Part shown: positions 40,198 through 49,965 of the stretch, piece after piece
Numbering within the stretch: position 1 is the first letter of the stretch
How the letters are laid out: each line of letters starts with the position of its first letter
From: Serratia sp. H1w
GTDB taxonomy: Bacteria > Pseudomonadota > Gammaproteobacteria > Enterobacterales > Enterobacteriaceae
Direction of reading: 5' to 3'
NCBI RefSeq assembly: GCF_000633355.1
Contig: NZ_AYMQ01000062.1
Location: 1-54,982 of the forward strand
Length of the DNA: 54,982 bases
Position numbers and translations under genes: made by a program
Notes under the pieces: generated by a model
Told to the model about the DNA's origin: nothing
The model's database searches: none
The model's input: the letters and a program-made list of their open reading frames with translations, nothing else

Positions 40198-40818
40198 ATG
40201 ACAACCCCTTCTTTTGATAGCGTTGAAGCGCAAGCAAGTTACGGGATTGGTTTACAGGTCGGTCAGCAACTGCAAGAATCCGGCCTGCAAGGTTTACAAC
40301 CAGAAGCTCTGCTGGCTGGCCTGCGTGACGCGCTGGAAGGGAATGCCCCGGCGGTTCCGGTAGATGTGGTTCATCGTGCGCTGCGCGAAATCCACGAACG
40401 TGCGGATGCTGTGCGCCTTGAGCGTCAGCAGGCGATGGCCGTTGAAGGCCAGAAGTTCCTGGAAGATAACGCCAAGCGTGATGAAGTGACGCTGACCGAG
40501 TCTGGCCTGCAGTTTTCCGTGCTGGAGCAGGGCAATGGCCCAATCCCATCTCGTCAGGATCGTGTGCGTGTGCATTACACCGGTCGCCTGATTAATGGTG
40601 ATGTCTTCGACAGCTCTGTTGAACGTGGTCAACCGGCTGAATTCCCGGTTAGCGGCGTGATCCCTGGTTGGATCGAAGCCCTGACCCTGATGCCGGTGGG
40701 CTCCAAGTGGCAGCTGTATATCCCTCACAACCTGGCCTATGGCGAGCGTGGTGCCGGTGCATCCATCCCGCCATTCAGCGCGCTGGTGTTTGACGTTGAG
40801 CTGATCGAAATCCTGTAA
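40198..40818 (+). CDS. fklB: FKBP22-type peptidyl-prolyl isomerase
   Basis: A 206-residue dimeric isomerase: N-terminal helical dimerisation domain (about 1-85, [14 protein letters not shown]) and C-terminal FKBP fold (about 105-206) with [18 protein letters not shown] and [17 protein letters not shown] 40198 follows AAAGGAAAACCCC. No signal peptide, so cytoplasmic. A repeat lies just past the stop. Confidence 0.96.
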   Translation: MTTPSFDSVEAQASYGIGLQVGQQLQESGLQGLQPEALLAGLRDALEGNAPAVPVDVVHRALREIHERADAVRLERQQAMAVEGQKFLEDNAKRDEVTLTESGLQFSVLEQGNGPIPSRQDRVRVHYTGRLINGDVFDSSVERGQPAEFPVSGVIPGWIEALTLMPVGSKWQLYIPHNLAYGERGAGASIPPFSALVFDVELIEIL

Positions 40819-40828
40819 TTCTCGGCCA

Positions 40829-40865
40829 GTCCCCTCTCCCTTTGGGAGAGGGTTAGGGTGAGGGG
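40829..40865. repeat. 37-bp hairpin repeat, second copy
   Basis: Identical to 35346-35382: CCCTCTCCC-TTT-GGGAGAGGG hairpin followed by TTAGGGTGAGGGG. It sits between the convergent ends of fklB and ytfE, touching the ytfE stop codon, and may also act as a transcription terminator. Confidence 0.85.
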
Positions 40866-40866
40866 G

Positions 40867-41532
40867 TTATCTGCCGCTCAGAGCGCGAGGGAACAGCAGA
40901 TTGTTCTCCAGATGGATATGCTCCATCAGATCGCTGATAAACGTATTGATACCGTTGTACAGCGCTTGCCAGGTATTGCATGCCCCTTCCGGTGGCGTGA
41001 CGTTGTTGGTGAGGAACTTCACCACTTCCAACTGTTCGCCAGCCTCATCATGTTCATGCTCCATCACCGAAATCGGCCCCGCCGCCTGCTGCCCCATCCC
41101 TTGTTTAATCAGTGGGAACAGGATCTGTTCTTCCTTCATCATGTGATTTTCCAGATCGACACGGATCAGGTTTAGCTGCTTGGCCAGCCCGCGTGGGCAG
41201 CTAGGCTTATCGCCATGGACGCGTTCGACCTTTTCCGCCATCAACACCAACTCTGCCAACTGTTCCCGATGGCGCTGGTGGTAGCGTGGCAGGATGTAAT
41301 CAATGATTTCCGACAGTGGAGCCAGACGCCAATCGCGGGTATCCACGGGCTCTGCCGCCAACGCTGCCAACTCACTTTCCAACTTATCCAGATCCAGTTC
41401 TTTACGGCTGGCAGCGCGCTCCAGGGTTTGTTTACCCCCGCAGCAGAAGTCCAAATCGTAGTCGCGGAACAGTTTGCTGGCACGTGGGATAGCGATGGCC
41501 AGTGCGCCTAAGGATTGGTTACGGTAATCCAT
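40867..41532 (-). CDS. ytfE: YtfE (RIC), di-iron repair of nitrosylated clusters
   Basis: A 221-residue cytoplasmic protein with an N-terminal ScdA domain (about 1-60, [14 protein letters not shown]) and a hemerythrin-like four-helix bundle with iron ligands in [31 protein letters not shown] and [13 protein letters not shown]. It repairs iron-sulfur proteins after NO damage. An NsrR-type operator overlaps its promoter. Confidence 0.97.
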   Translation of the reverse strand: MDYRNQSLGALAIAIPRASKLFRDYDLDFCCGGKQTLERAASRKELDLDKLESELAALAAEPVDTRDWRLAPLSEIIDYILPRYHQRHREQLAELVLMAEKVERVHGDKPSCPRGLAKQLNLIRVDLENHMMKEEQILFPLIKQGMGQQAAGPISVMEHEHDEAGEQLEVVKFLTNNVTPPEGACNTWQALYNGINTFISDLMEHIHLENNLLFPRALSGR

Positions 41533-41557
41533 GATGATGCCTCTTTAAAGGAAGAAA

Positions 41558-41585
41558 TCTATAACATGTATTTTAAATGCAATTT
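41558..41585 (-). promoter_or_regulatory. ytfE promoter with NsrR operator
   Basis: AACATGTATTTTAAATGCAATTT (41563-41585) fits the 11-1-11 NsrR palindrome (AANATGCATTT-n-AAATGCATNTT); its two arms agree at 8 of 11 positions. It overlaps an extended -10, TGTTATAGA on the minus strand (41566-41558), so bound NsrR would block polymerase. Confidence 0.8.
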
Positions 41586-41617
41586 AAAGGATGTGCCATG
41601 GATAAAAAGGGGTAGCA

Positions 41618-41643
41618 CCAAAAAGGCGCGCCGTAACGCGCCT
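41618..41643 (-). terminator. cpdB terminator
   Basis: AGGCGCG (41624-41630) pairs with CGCGCCT (41637-41643); on the minus strand it is followed by TTTTTGG, 10 bases after the cpdB stop. Confidence 0.8.
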
Positions 41644-41652
41644 GATGGTTAA

Positions 41653-43605
41653 TTACTTGGCTTGCAGGTCGACCCGATACAGCTCAAAGCCGATGCTGTC
41701 GTTACCCACGGACTTCATTGGGTACTGCGCGTTATCTTTAATAAACGCGGCAGCCTTCTCGCTTGGGGAGGTTTCGAAACGGATATCCAGCGGCTTGCTG
41801 CTCTGGAAGCTGGCCAAACGCCAGTTGTTGTCCGCCTGCGGGTGCACCGCGCCGTGCTTCTGGGTTTCTGCGCTGATGTAGGCCGCTAATACCGCACGGT
41901 TTTCATCCGGTGAAGCAAAGGCGATATGCTTGTCGCCCGTGCCGGCAAACTTGCCACCGTAGGCGCGGTAGTTGTTGGTTGCCACCAGGAACCGGGCATC
42001 AGGATCGATCGCTTTGCCGTTGAAGGTCAGATCCTTGATGCGCTCTGCCTGGCCATTAATCAGCGTACACTCCCCGTCGTAACGTGCCGGTTGGCTGACG
42101 TCGATCTGATAATTGACGCCGTCGATCACGTCAAAATTATAGGTGCGGAAACCGTCCCAATTGATCAGCCCCTGCGGTTTGCTGCTGTTAACGTCAATTT
42201 GGTTGAACTGCCCGGCGGAACATTCCAACCACTCCTTCACTTCCCTACCGCTGGCTTTAACGACGACCAGAGTATTGGGGTAAAGATAGAGATCGGCGGC
42301 ATTACGGAAGGTGAGCTGGCCTTGTTCCACCTCGACAAAGCTGGCGGGATCGTTCTTGCGGCCACCCACTTTGAACGGTGCGGCGGCGGCCAACACCGGC
42401 AGATCGGCCAGATCCGGATCGCCTTGAATGTAGTGCTCAACGTAGGCTCTTTGCGCATTATTGACGATCTGCACGGTAGGATCGTCCTGGATCAGGGCCA
42501 GATAGCTATACATATTGCCGTCGGACTTACCGATCGGCTTGCTGACAAACTCACGTGTGCCCTTATGATCCTCCTCTAGCACTTTAACCAGAGTGGGATC
42601 TTCTGCTGCCAACGAACGTTTGTTCTCTTTGTCATAAATCGGTCTGGCTTGTGCTTTCGCTGCGGTAACCTTCCATTGGCCCTCATCATTATTCAATTGC
42701 AGATCCACGATGCCGAGATGATCGCCCCATTGGCCCGGCATCACCGCAGGTACGCCATTGAGCAAACCTTTATCAATATCTGCCCCTTGGATATTGGCGA
42801 AGTCCTTGCTGGGGAACACGGCATGAGCATGGCCGAACATGATGGCATCGATACCTGGCACCTGGCTGAGGTAGTACACCGAGTTTTCCGCCATCGCCTT
42901 ATAGGGATCGCTGGAAAGGCCAGAGTGAGGGATGGCGACGATCACATCGGCCCCTTGTTTGCGCATTTCCGGTACGTAGCGTTTGGCGGTTTCGGTGATG
43001 TCGTTGACGGTCACTTTCCCCTGCAGATTGGCTTTGTCCCAGACCAGGATCTGTGGCGGTACAAAACCGATATAGCCGATACGTAAAGTATGTGCTTTGC
43101 CTTCACGGTCTTTTACCGGGGTATCGACAATAATGTAGGGAGTGAACAGCGGTTTTTGCGTAGCGGCATCGATGACGTTGGCGTTGACGTAGGGGAATTT
43201 GGCCCCGGCCAAGGCATGCTTCAGATAATCCAGCCCGTAGTTGAATTCATGGTTCCCGATATTGCCTACTACGTAATCCAGCGTATTCATCGCCTTGTAG
43301 ACCGGATGGATATCGCCAGCTTTCAATCCATTGGCGGCTGCATAGTCAGCCATTGGACTGCCCTGGATAATATCGCCATTATCGACCAGCACGCTGTTGG
43401 TCACCTGCTTGCGGGCGTGTTCGATCAGGCTGGCGGTTCGCACCAGGCCGAATTTATCGGTGGGCTTATCCTTGTAATAGTCGAAGTCCATCATATTGCC
43501 ATGCAGGTCGGTTGTTTCCAGCACGCGCAGGTCAACTGTGGCTGCCTGCGCCGATGCGCAAACCAGCAGAGCCAGGGCTGATAGTCCCAGAGGGCGCTTG
43601 ATCAT
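41653..43605 (-). CDS. cpdB: periplasmic 2',3'-cyclic nucleotide 2'-phosphodiesterase / 3'-nucleotidase
   Basis: A 650-residue periplasmic enzyme that hydrolyses 2',3'-cyclic nucleotides and 3'-nucleotides for salvage. Signal peptide [21 protein letters not shown], metallophosphatase domain (about 25-340) with [29 protein letters not shown] and [10 protein letters not shown], then a 5'-nucleotidase C domain (about 390-590, [12 protein letters not shown]). I start at ATG 43605 after GGAGAGAACC; upstream in-frame ATGs lack support. A Fur-like box lies 44 bases upstream. Confidence 0.96.
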   Translation of the reverse strand: MIKRPLGLSALALLVCASAQAATVDLRVLETTDLHGNMMDFDYYKDKPTDKFGLVRTASLIEHARKQVTNSVLVDNGDIIQGSPMADYAAANGLKAGDIHPVYKAMNTLDYVVGNIGNHEFNYGLDYLKHALAGAKFPYVNANVIDAATQKPLFTPYIIVDTPVKDREGKAHTLRIGYIGFVPPQILVWDKANLQGKVTVNDITETAKRYVPEMRKQGADVIVAIPHSGLSSDPYKAMAENSVYYLSQVPGIDAIMFGHAHAVFPSKDFANIQGADIDKGLLNGVPAVMPGQWGDHLGIVDLQLNNDEGQWKVTAAKAQARPIYDKENKRSLAAEDPTLVKVLEEDHKGTREFVSKPIGKSDGNMYSYLALIQDDPTVQIVNNAQRAYVEHYIQGDPDLADLPVLAAAAPFKVGGRKNDPASFVEVEQGQLTFRNAADLYLYPNTLVVVKASGREVKEWLECSAGQFNQIDVNSSKPQGLINWDGFRTYNFDVIDGVNYQIDVSQPARYDGECTLINGQAERIKDLTFNGKAIDPDARFLVATNNYRAYGGKFAGTGDKHIAFASPDENRAVLAAYISAETQKHGAVHPQADNNWRLASFQSSKPLDIRFETSPSEKAAAFIKDNAQYPMKSVGNDSIGFELYRVDLQAK

Positions 43606-43648
43606 GGTTCTCTCCATTGGGTTATTCTTCGAGGGGTATCTCAAATGG

Positions 43649-43667
43649 GTATGTAATTATCATTATC
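43649..43667. promoter_or_regulatory. Fur-like box upstream of cpdB
   Basis: On the minus strand GATAATGATAATTACATAC: two perfect GATAAT hexamers plus a weaker third, 14 of 19 matches to the Fur consensus GATAATGATAATCATTATC. Located 44-62 bases before the cpdB start. I do not recall cpdB as an established Fur target. Confidence 0.5.
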
Positions 43668-43859
43668 ACTCTCAACAAACTGTGAAGTCTGGCAGAAACT
43701 GGCCGAATGTAACGCACAGATATGCAAAGTTGTGACGAAGAAGACTTGAAGAAATACCGCAGCTTAGCGGGTTAAGATGGATATTCTGTGGAAAAATAAC
43801 TAGGCTGCAAGTTATCGATGAGGGAAATTTCCCACGGAACTGAATGTCTGAGGTGCACT

Positions 43860-44600
43860 ATGTTGGAACAGATTTGCCAGCTGTCCCGCGAAGCGGGTAC
43901 GGCGATCATGGCGGTATATCATGGTGAACAACCGCTTGATATGGCACAGAAAAAAGATGATTCACCGGTGACCGCTGCGGATCTGGCTGCGCATCATATT
44001 ATCAAACGGGGCCTGGCGGCGTTGACGCCGGAGATCCCGTTGCTATCGGAGGAAGATCCTCCCGCCTGGGAAGTCCGCCGCAACTGGACACGTTACTGGC
44101 TGGTCGATCCGTTGGACGGCACAAAAGAGTTTTTAAACCGCAATGGTGAGTTCACGGTCAATATTGCACTGATCGAAGAGGGTGAGGCGGTAATGGGCGT
44201 GGTCTACGCCCCGGCGATGGACGTGCTGTATCTGGCCGAACGCGGCAAGGCCTGGAAGGAAGAAGGGGGCCGGCGCCTTGAGATTAGCGTCAGCAATGCC
44301 GAGCCACCGTTGGTGGTGGTCAGCCGCTCCCATAGCGATGATGAATTACAGGATTACCTGCAACAGTTGGGCGCACACCAAACCATCTCGGTAGGCTCAT
44401 CGCTGAAGTTCTGCCTGGTGGCGGAAGGGCGGGCGCAACTTTACCCACGCTTTGGGCCAACCAATATCTGGGATACGGCGGCAGGGCACGCGGTGGCGGT
44501 AGCGGCCGGGGCACAGATCCACGATTGGCAGGGCAAGCCGTTGCTGTACACCCCGCGTGAGTCTTTCCTCAACCCAGGATTCCGGGTTTCACTGTTTTAG
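43860..44600 (+). CDS. cysQ: 3'(2'),5'-bisphosphate nucleotidase CysQ
   Basis: A 246-residue inositol-monophosphatase-fold enzyme that hydrolyses PAP (3'-phosphoadenosine 5'-phosphate) from sulfate assimilation. Metal-site motifs: [20 protein letters not shown] and [11 protein letters not shown]. Start ATG 43860 follows TGAGGTG and gives [13 protein letters not shown], matching E. coli in length; upstream open frame to 43818 is not used. Divergent from cpdB across 254 bases. Confidence 0.97.
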   Translation: MLEQICQLSREAGTAIMAVYHGEQPLDMAQKKDDSPVTAADLAAHHIIKRGLAALTPEIPLLSEEDPPAWEVRRNWTRYWLVDPLDGTKEFLNRNGEFTVNIALIEEGEAVMGVVYAPAMDVLYLAERGKAWKEEGGRRLEISVSNAEPPLVVVSRSHSDDELQDYLQQLGAHQTISVGSSLKFCLVAEGRAQLYPRFGPTNIWDTAAGHAVAVAAGAQIHDWQGKPLLYTPRESFLNPGFRVSLF

Positions 44601-44606
44601 ACCGTG

Positions 44607-44630
44607 TCCCGCCGATCGCCGCGCGGGACG
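44607..44630. terminator. hairpin between cysQ and ytfJ
   Basis: GTCCCGC (44607-44613) pairs with GCGGGAC (44624-44630) around 10 bases between convergent genes. No T-run on either side, so weak. Confidence 0.4.
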
Positions 44631-44641
44631 CCGTTTAAACG

Positions 44642-45193
44642 CTATTTCAGCAACTGGTGCAGCATCTCCATCACCTGCTGCACCTCTTGCGGCGTCAGTG
44701 CGCCATCTTTGGCAAACTGGATTTTGCCTTCTTTATCAAGCACCACAATCGCCGAGCCTTTTGGCTGCAAATCCCAGGCTTTTTTGACGTTGCCATTGCT
44801 GTCGACAATGAACTGCGACCAGGGGAACTCCTTCTTATTACCTTCAATGCTGTTACGCACAAAGACGGCGGTGCCGATGATGGCGTCGTCGGTATTGACG
44901 ATGGTCGTCGTTTGGTAACGATCGTGCGGTAACTTGGCGGCCTTGATGGCTTCAATCAGCGGATCGTTCAGCTCTTTGGCCGACGTGCGGCCGGCAATAT
45001 GTTGCACCACTCGCACTTTTCCACCGAGCTGCGCGCTATTCCAGCCTTTGTAGCTAAACTTGTTATCAACGTAGTCCAGTTCTCCTTTATCGCTGACGCC
45101 AATCGGTGCCACGCGCTGTTGGAGCTGAAAGTTGTGAGCAGAGGCCAACATTGGGGCCAACAGCAGCGATATAATTAGCATGCTATTTTTCAT
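44642..45193 (-). CDS. ytfJ: YtfJ, periplasmic thioredoxin-fold protein of unknown role
   Basis: A 183-residue protein with signal peptide MKNSMLIISLLLAPMLASA and a thioredoxin-like fold (PF09695 family), including VRVVQHIAGRTSAKELND, PWSQFIVDSNGNVKKAW and GSAIVVLDKEGKI. The usual CxxC is absent; the mature part has no Cys, so a redox role is unlikely. Matches E. coli YtfJ in length and place. AGGAGA precedes ATG 45193. Confidence 0.92.
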   Translation of the reverse strand: MKNSMLIISLLLAPMLASAHNFQLQQRVAPIGVSDKGELDYVDNKFSYKGWNSAQLGGKVRVVQHIAGRTSAKELNDPLIEAIKAAKLPHDRYQTTTIVNTDDAIIGTAVFVRNSIEGNKKEFPWSQFIVDSNGNVKKAWDLQPKGSAIVVLDKEGKIQFAKDGALTPQEVQQVMEMLHQLLK

Positions 45194-45319
45194 GCATTCT
45201 CCTGCAGAGGGAAATAAGTATCAATTTGACGTCGAGTGAGTAAAGCATAGGTGCTCATCCGAGGTCTGTCCTGTTAGCCGGATCGCAGTTTTTCCCTTCG
45301 GAGGGCAATCACGTGCTTT
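45194..45319. other. first part of the ytfJ-ytfK divergent gap
   Basis: A 331-base gap in all (45194-45524). This part shows a small CCCT-TCGG-AGGG hairpin near 45294-45305 and no ORF with a ribosome-binding site. The rest carries the ytfK promoter and a small CGCTC/GAGCG hairpin (45482-45494) in its leader. Confidence 0.4.
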
Positions 45320-45348
45320 TTGAATGGATATACTGCAAAGGTTATAAA
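45320..45348 (+). promoter_or_regulatory. ytfK promoter
   Basis: TTGAAT (45320-45325), 17 bases, TATAAA (45343-45348). The implied leader is about 170 bases. E. coli ytfK is PhoB-controlled, but I see no proper Pho box; CTGTCA at 45364 stands alone. Confidence 0.65.
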
Positions 45349-45524
45349 TAGGTATACACAATTCTGTCAGTAAGTGTAAATCCAGGATAGAAATCCAGGC
45401 AGAGTTGAACGAAATGGTCTTTACTCAGTCTACTTGAAAGCAATCAAGTTGCGCTCCGAATGTCGAGGTGGCCACTTTGGCCGCTCGCTGAGCGCATGGA
45501 TCCAACGGGAGGAGAGTAACAACT

Positions 45525-45731
45525 ATGAGAATCTTCCAGCGTTATAACCCACTGAAAGTGGCGACGTATGTAAAAACCCTGTTCCGGGGGCGGCTGTACA
45601 TCAAGGATGTGGGGGCGTTCGAGTTCGACAAGGGGAAAATCCTGTTGCCGAAAATTCGTGACAAGCGCCACTTCAACGTGATGTCAGAGGTCAACCGGCA
45701 GGTGCTGTTGCTGCAGACAGAGATGGGCTAA
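45525..45731 (+). CDS. ytfK: YtfK, SpoT-binding (p)ppGpp stimulator
   Basis: A 68-residue basic protein, [20 protein letters not shown] and [20 protein letters not shown], nearly identical to E. coli YtfK. There it binds SpoT and tips it to (p)ppGpp synthesis under phosphate or fatty-acid starvation. GGGAGGAG precedes ATG 45525. Single-gene unit. Confidence 0.95.
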   Translation: MRIFQRYNPLKVATYVKTLFRGRLYIKDVGAFEFDKGKILLPKIRDKRHFNVMSEVNRQVLLLQTEMG

Positions 45732-45768
45732 AAACGCGATCTATGGAGTACCCTGCAAAGAAATAACT

Positions 45769-45797
45769 GCGGCCCCTTTGGGGCCGCTACTGTTTTA
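45769..45797. terminator. terminator between ytfK and ytfL
   Basis: GCGGCCCC (45769-45776), loop TTT, GGGGCCGC (45780-45787), then TACTGTTTTA on the plus strand. It serves ytfK and, less clearly, convergent ytfL, whose stop it touches. Confidence 0.75.
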
Positions 45798-47126
45798 TTC
45801 CTGGGGCGTTTCGTCCGGGGCTTTCGGCAGCACGGTGATCGGTTTGTCGACCAGTCGGGTGACCAATAGCTGGTCAATTTTGTAGCTGTCGATATCGACC
45901 ACTTCAAACTTGTAACCGGCATACTTCACAAAATCGGTGCGTTTCGGGATCTTGCGCAGCATGTACATCATAAAGCCGCCGATGGTTTCGTAGTTGCCAG
46001 CCTGTGGGAACTCATCGATATGTAGCACCCGCATCACGTCTTCGATTGGCGTCCCGCCTTCAATCAGCCATGAGTTCTCATCACGCGTGACGATCTGCTC
46101 TTCCTGCCCCTGGCCGACCAGGTCGCCCATCAGCGTGGTCATCACGTCGTTCAGTGTGATAATACCGACCACCAAAGCATATTCATTGAGGATCACCGCA
46201 AAGTCTTCACCGGCGGTTTTAAAGCTTTCCAGCGCCTCTGACAGGGTCAAGGTATCCGGTACGATCAACGCCGAGCGGATCTGGACGCCGCTGCTCAGCA
46301 CCAGGCTCTGGTTACCCAAAACGCGGTTCAGCAGGTCTTTGGAGTCGACATAGCCGACCACCTGATCGATATGCCCGTCGCAGACCAGGAACTTGGAGTG
46401 CGGATGGGTGGAGATCTTTTCTTTAATACTGTCTTCGCTTTCGCGCAGATCGAAGTAAATCACGCTCTCACGGGAAGTCATCGAAGAGGGCACGGTACGT
46501 GATTCCAACTCGAAGACGTTTTCAATCAGCTCATGTTCCTGTTTACGCAGTACCCCAGCTAGCGCGCCGGCTTCCACCACCGCGTAAATGTCTTCGGAGG
46601 TGATGTCGTCTTTGCGCATCATCGGCAGCTTGAACATGCGGAAGATCAGGTTGGCCATGCCGTTGAAGAACCAGACCAGCGGGCGGAACAGCATGATCGA
46701 GAAACGCATCGGGTTGATGATCCGGACGGCAACCGTCTCTGGTGCAATCATACCGATGCGCTTCGGCGTTAAATCCGCGAACAGGATGAACAGACTGGTC
46801 ACCATCACAAACGAACACATAAAGCTGATTTGCTCGGAGAGTTCAGGAGACAGGAAACGGTCGAAAAGCACTTTGAAGCTGGGGGAGAAGGCAGCATCAC
46901 CGACGATACCGCCGAGGATGGCGACGGCGTTAAGGCCGATTTGCACCACGGTGAAGAAGATACCCGGCGTTTCCTGCAGCTTGAGGACTCTGGCGGCGTT
47001 GATGTTACCTTCATCAGCCATCAGTTTGAGTTTGATCTTGCGTGATGCAGCCAGAGAGATTTCTGAAAGCGAGAAAAACGCACTCACTGCGATCAGAAAA
47101 AGAATCAGTAAAATACTGTTTAACAT
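45795..47126 (-). CDS. ytfL: YtfL/PaeA, CNNM-CBS membrane protein (polyamine export)
   Basis: A 443-residue inner-membrane protein with an N-terminal CNNM/DUF21 domain of 3-4 helices (about 1-190, NSILLILFLIAVSAFFSLSE), a pair of CBS domains (about 205-330) and a C-terminal CorC/HlyC domain (about 345-430). The E. coli and Salmonella homologue, renamed PaeA, exports cadaverine and putrescine; older annotation as hemolysin or magnesium transporter is by family only. A long structured leader separates it from msrA. Confidence 0.93.
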   Translation of the reverse strand: MLNSILLILFLIAVSAFFSLSEISLAASRKIKLKLMADEGNINAARVLKLQETPGIFFTVVQIGLNAVAILGGIVGDAAFSPSFKVLFDRFLSPELSEQISFMCSFVMVTSLFILFADLTPKRIGMIAPETVAVRIINPMRFSIMLFRPLVWFFNGMANLIFRMFKLPMMRKDDITSEDIYAVVEAGALAGVLRKQEHELIENVFELESRTVPSSMTSRESVIYFDLRESEDSIKEKISTHPHSKFLVCDGHIDQVVGYVDSKDLLNRVLGNQSLVLSSGVQIRSALIVPDTLTLSEALESFKTAGEDFAVILNEYALVVGIITLNDVMTTLMGDLVGQGQEEQIVTRDENSWLIEGGTPIEDVMRVLHIDEFPQAGNYETIGGFMMYMLRKIPKRTDFVKYAGYKFEVVDIDSYKIDQLLVTRLVDKPITVLPKAPDETPQE

Positions 47127-47301
47127 AGTCTATCCATTGGTGCCGACGAGATGGCGGCGCTCTTTCGGAGGGGTAATACCGTGTAAAAATTGAGTCAAGG
47201 GGGCGTTGTCTGACGCGCCCACAAAAGTAGGGCCGCAAACGCGACCCCACACAGTATAGCAGTTGCCCCTCAAGGGCCGCCAGTGGTTAAAAATTAACAG
47301 T
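47127..47301 (-). promoter_or_regulatory. ytfL promoter and structured leader
   Basis: On the minus strand TGCTATACT (47261-47253) is an extended -10. The transcript would carry about 120 bases of leader with two GC-rich hairpin possibilities: GGGTCGCGTTTGCGGCCC, and GGGCG/CGCCC around 10 bases. No known riboswitch class is recognised. Confidence 0.5.
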
Positions 47302-47943
47302 TTACCCCTGCGGCGGCAGACAAACTCCAATCCCACCCAGGCCACAATAGCCGCCCGGATTCTTATGCAGGTATTGCTGGTGGTCATCTTCTGCATAGTA
47401 GAAAGGTAATGCGGGTGCGATTTCGGTGGTGATGGTACGTTTGTCACCCGCCTTATCCATCGCCTGCTGGAAGCGTTGCAGGCTTTGCTCGGCTTCGGCC
47501 TGTTGTTCCGCGTCCAGGTAGTAGATAGCAGAGCGGTATTGGGTACCGATATCTCCGCCCTGGCGCATACCCTGCGCAGGATCGTGGTTTTCCCAGAAGA
47601 CCTGCAACAGCTGGCGGTAGCTGATGACCTGCGGGTCAAACACTATGCGCACCACTTCGGCATGCCCAGTCTGACCGCTGCATACTTCACGATAGGTTGG
47701 ATTTGGCGTATAGCCACCGCTGTAACCCGCGGCAGTGCTATAAATCCCCGGCTGCTGCCAGTACAGGCGTTCAACGCCCCAAAAGCAGCCCATGCCGAAG
47801 ATGGCCGTTGCCATCCCTTCGGGCACCAAGGTCATGGAATGGCCGGTCACTTGGTTAAGCGTAGCGACGGGCATCGGCGTAGTACGGCCAGGCAGCGCGC
47901 TCGCCTTATCGATGTTTTTAGACTTATCAAAAGATTGCACCAC
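47302..47943 (-). CDS. msrA: peptide-methionine (S)-S-oxide reductase
   Basis: A 213-residue enzyme repairing oxidised methionine. Catalytic Cys53 is in MGCFWG; resolving cysteines are Cys200 and Cys208 in [24 protein letters not shown] and [20 protein letters not shown] are also typical. The start is GTG 47943 (or the next GTG, 47940), after CAGGAG. Confidence 0.96.
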   Translation of the reverse strand: MVQSFDKSKNIDKASALPGRTTPMPVATLNQVTGHSMTLVPEGMATAIFGMGCFWGVERLYWQQPGIYSTAAGYSGGYTPNPTYREVCSGQTGHAEVVRIVFDPQVISYRQLLQVFWENHDPAQGMRQGGDIGTQYRSAIYYLDAEQQAEAEQSLQRFQQAMDKAGDKRTITTEIAPALPFYYAEDDHQQYLHKNPGGYCGLGGIGVCLPPQG

Positions 47944-48228
47944 GTTTGACTCCTGTTGCCATAATAAGAATTAGCCTAATAGAGACGCGTGTCAGTTGTA
48001 ACTGGTCGCTTCTTTGCTCACAATAAGCCCTATCTAACGTTATGTATCAGCTTAACGCAGTATTTTGAGCGCCAAAAGCTAAGAATGCGTCTTGTTTTCG
48101 GTAACGGGCGATGTCGTCTGGGCAACGTCTGGGATCTAAAGGTAAAGTGGGCAGTCTGATAGCGCAGCACCGCCCCAGCACCAGAGCAAAGGTACTGGCA
48201 GGACAGAAAAATCAATTAAGGAGCACCT
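47944..48228. other. msrA-tamA divergent gap
   Basis: 285 bases without a supported gene. A perfect CAGTT-GT-AACTG palindrome lies at about 47992-48003, 50 bases upstream of msrA. The 100 bases before tamA are GC-rich with AAGGAG at the end. I could not fix either promoter. Confidence 0.4.
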
Positions 48229-49965
48229 GTGCCACGATATCGTGTCCTTTGCGTTTTATGTGCGCTATTCGTAACACCGTCAGTGTTTGCGGCGAATGTG
48301 CGGCTTCAGGTGGACGGCCTGAGTGGGGATTTGGAACGCAACGTGCGTGTGCGTCTTTCGGCGATCACGCCGGAAGAGGTTAATGCCGAGGGGCGTTTTC
48401 GCGCCCGAGTGGATGCAGCCATCCGTCAGGGGCTACGGCCTCTGGGATATTATGAACCCACCATTGACTTCACTTTCGACGATAATCCAAAACTCTCGCG
48501 TCCGGTGCTGCATGCTCACGTCACTCCGGGTGAACCGGTGCGCATTGCCGGATCGACTATCACGCTGGAAGGTGGCGCAAAAACCGATGAAGATTATCTT
48601 CGTCTGGTCAGAACCGGGCGGCCAACCGTGGGCGAAATCCTCAACCACGGCCAATACGACAGTTTTAAAGGCTCTTTGACCGGGATCGCGCTGCGCAAAG
48701 GCTATTTCGATGCCAACATGAAAAAGAGCCAGCTTGGTGTGGCGCAAGAGCTGCATAAAGCGTTCTGGGACATTGATTATGACAGCGGCGATCGTTATCA
48801 CTTCGGCAAGGTGATTTTCAAAGGCTCGCAAATCCGCGAAGACTATCTGCAAAACCTGGTGCCGTTTCACCAGGGCGATTACTACAGCTCAAACGATCTG
48901 GCCGAACTGAACCGCCGTTTGTCCGCTACCGGTTGGTTTAACTCAGTGGTGGTTTCCCCTGATTTCACTGATGCCAGAGAGAGCAAAATTTTGCCGCTAG
49001 ATGCGCTGGTGACTCCGCGTAGCAGCAATATTGTGGAACTGGGCGGTGGTTTCTCTACCGATATTGGCCCTCGGGTGCGTGGTACCTGGCGCAAGCCCTG
49101 GCTGAACGATCAGGGCCACAGCCTGGCCACCACCGCCAGTATTTCTGCACCAGAACAGCAGTTGGATCTGACCTACAAGATCCCGTTGCTGCGTAGCCCG
49201 CTTGAGCAGTATTACTTGCTGCAAGCCGGTTTCAAACGTACGGACCTGAACGATACCAAATCTGACAGTACCAAGGTCGTAGCCTCACGTAACTGGGATC
49301 TCTCCAGCGGTTGGCAGCGCGCGATTAACCTCAGCTGGCGCCTGGACCACTTTACCCAGGGTGCCGTCACCAATACCACCATGCTGCTTTATCCTGGGGT
49401 TGCCATCAACCGTACGCGTTCACGCGGCGGCCTGATGCCGGTGTGGGGCGATAGTCAGCGCTATTCCATTGACGTGTCGGATACCACTTGGGGCTCTGGG
49501 GTCGATTTTGCGTTGATGCAGGCGCAGAACGTCTGGATCCGCACGCTGGCGGAGAAAAACCGCTTTGTGATCCGGGGTCAGGTAGGCTGGATTGAAACCA
49601 ACGATTTCGACAAGGTGCCACCGGATTTACGCTTCTTCGCCGGGGGGGACCGCAGCATCCGTGGTTATAAATTCCAGGGTATTTCTCCACGTAGCGATGA
49701 CGGCAAGCTGACCGGCGCGTCGAAAATGGTGACGGGTTCGCTGGAATATCAATATAACGTCACCGGCCGCTGGTGGGGAGCAATGTTTGTCGATTCCGGG
49801 CAGGCAGTGAATAGTTTTACCGACACTAAATTAAAGACCGGCGCGGGCGTAGGCGTGCGCTGGGAGTCGCCGGTCGGGCCGGTGAAACTGGATATTGCCG
49901 CGCCGGTTGGGGATCCAGAGACCCACGGCCTACAGTTCTATATCGGTTTGGGGCCTGAGCTATGA
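48229..49965 (+). CDS. tamA: translocation and assembly module outer-membrane protein TamA
   Basis: A 578-residue Omp85-family protein. It has a signal peptide (cleavage near VFA-AN), three POTRA domains (about 22-265) and a 16-strand barrel (about 266-578) ending [12 protein letters not shown], with the family loop motif [11 protein letters not shown] (the VRGF/Y equivalent). With TamB it helps insert autotransporters and move phospholipids to the outer membrane. The start is GTG 48229 after AAGGAG. Its stop overlaps the tamB start by 4 bases (ATGA). Confidence 0.96.
   Translation: MPRYRVLCVLCALFVTPSVFAANVRLQVDGLSGDLERNVRVRLSAITPEEVNAEGRFRARVDAAIRQGLRPLGYYEPTIDFTFDDNPKLSRPVLHAHVTPGEPVRIAGSTITLEGGAKTDEDYLRLVRTGRPTVGEILNHGQYDSFKGSLTGIALRKGYFDANMKKSQLGVAQELHKAFWDIDYDSGDRYHFGKVIFKGSQIREDYLQNLVPFHQGDYYSSNDLAELNRRLSATGWFNSVVVSPDFTDARESKILPLDALVTPRSSNIVELGGGFSTDIGPRVRGTWRKPWLNDQGHSLATTASISAPEQQLDLTYKIPLLRSPLEQYYLLQAGFKRTDLNDTKSDSTKVVASRNWDLSSGWQRAINLSWRLDHFTQGAVTNTTMLLYPGVAINRTRSRGGLMPVWGDSQRYSIDVSDTTWGSGVDFALMQAQNVWIRTLAEKNRFVIRGQVGWIETNDFDKVPPDLRFFAGGDRSIRGYKFQGISPRSDDGKLTGASKMVTGSLEYQYNVTGRWWGAMFVDSGQAVNSFTDTKLKTGAGVGVRWESPVGPVKLDIAAPVGDPETHGLQFYIGLGPEL

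Noticed and set aside
45364-45381. Possible Pho box upstream of ytfK
   Set aside because: Only one CTGTCA half is good; the second repeat does not align at 11-base spacing.
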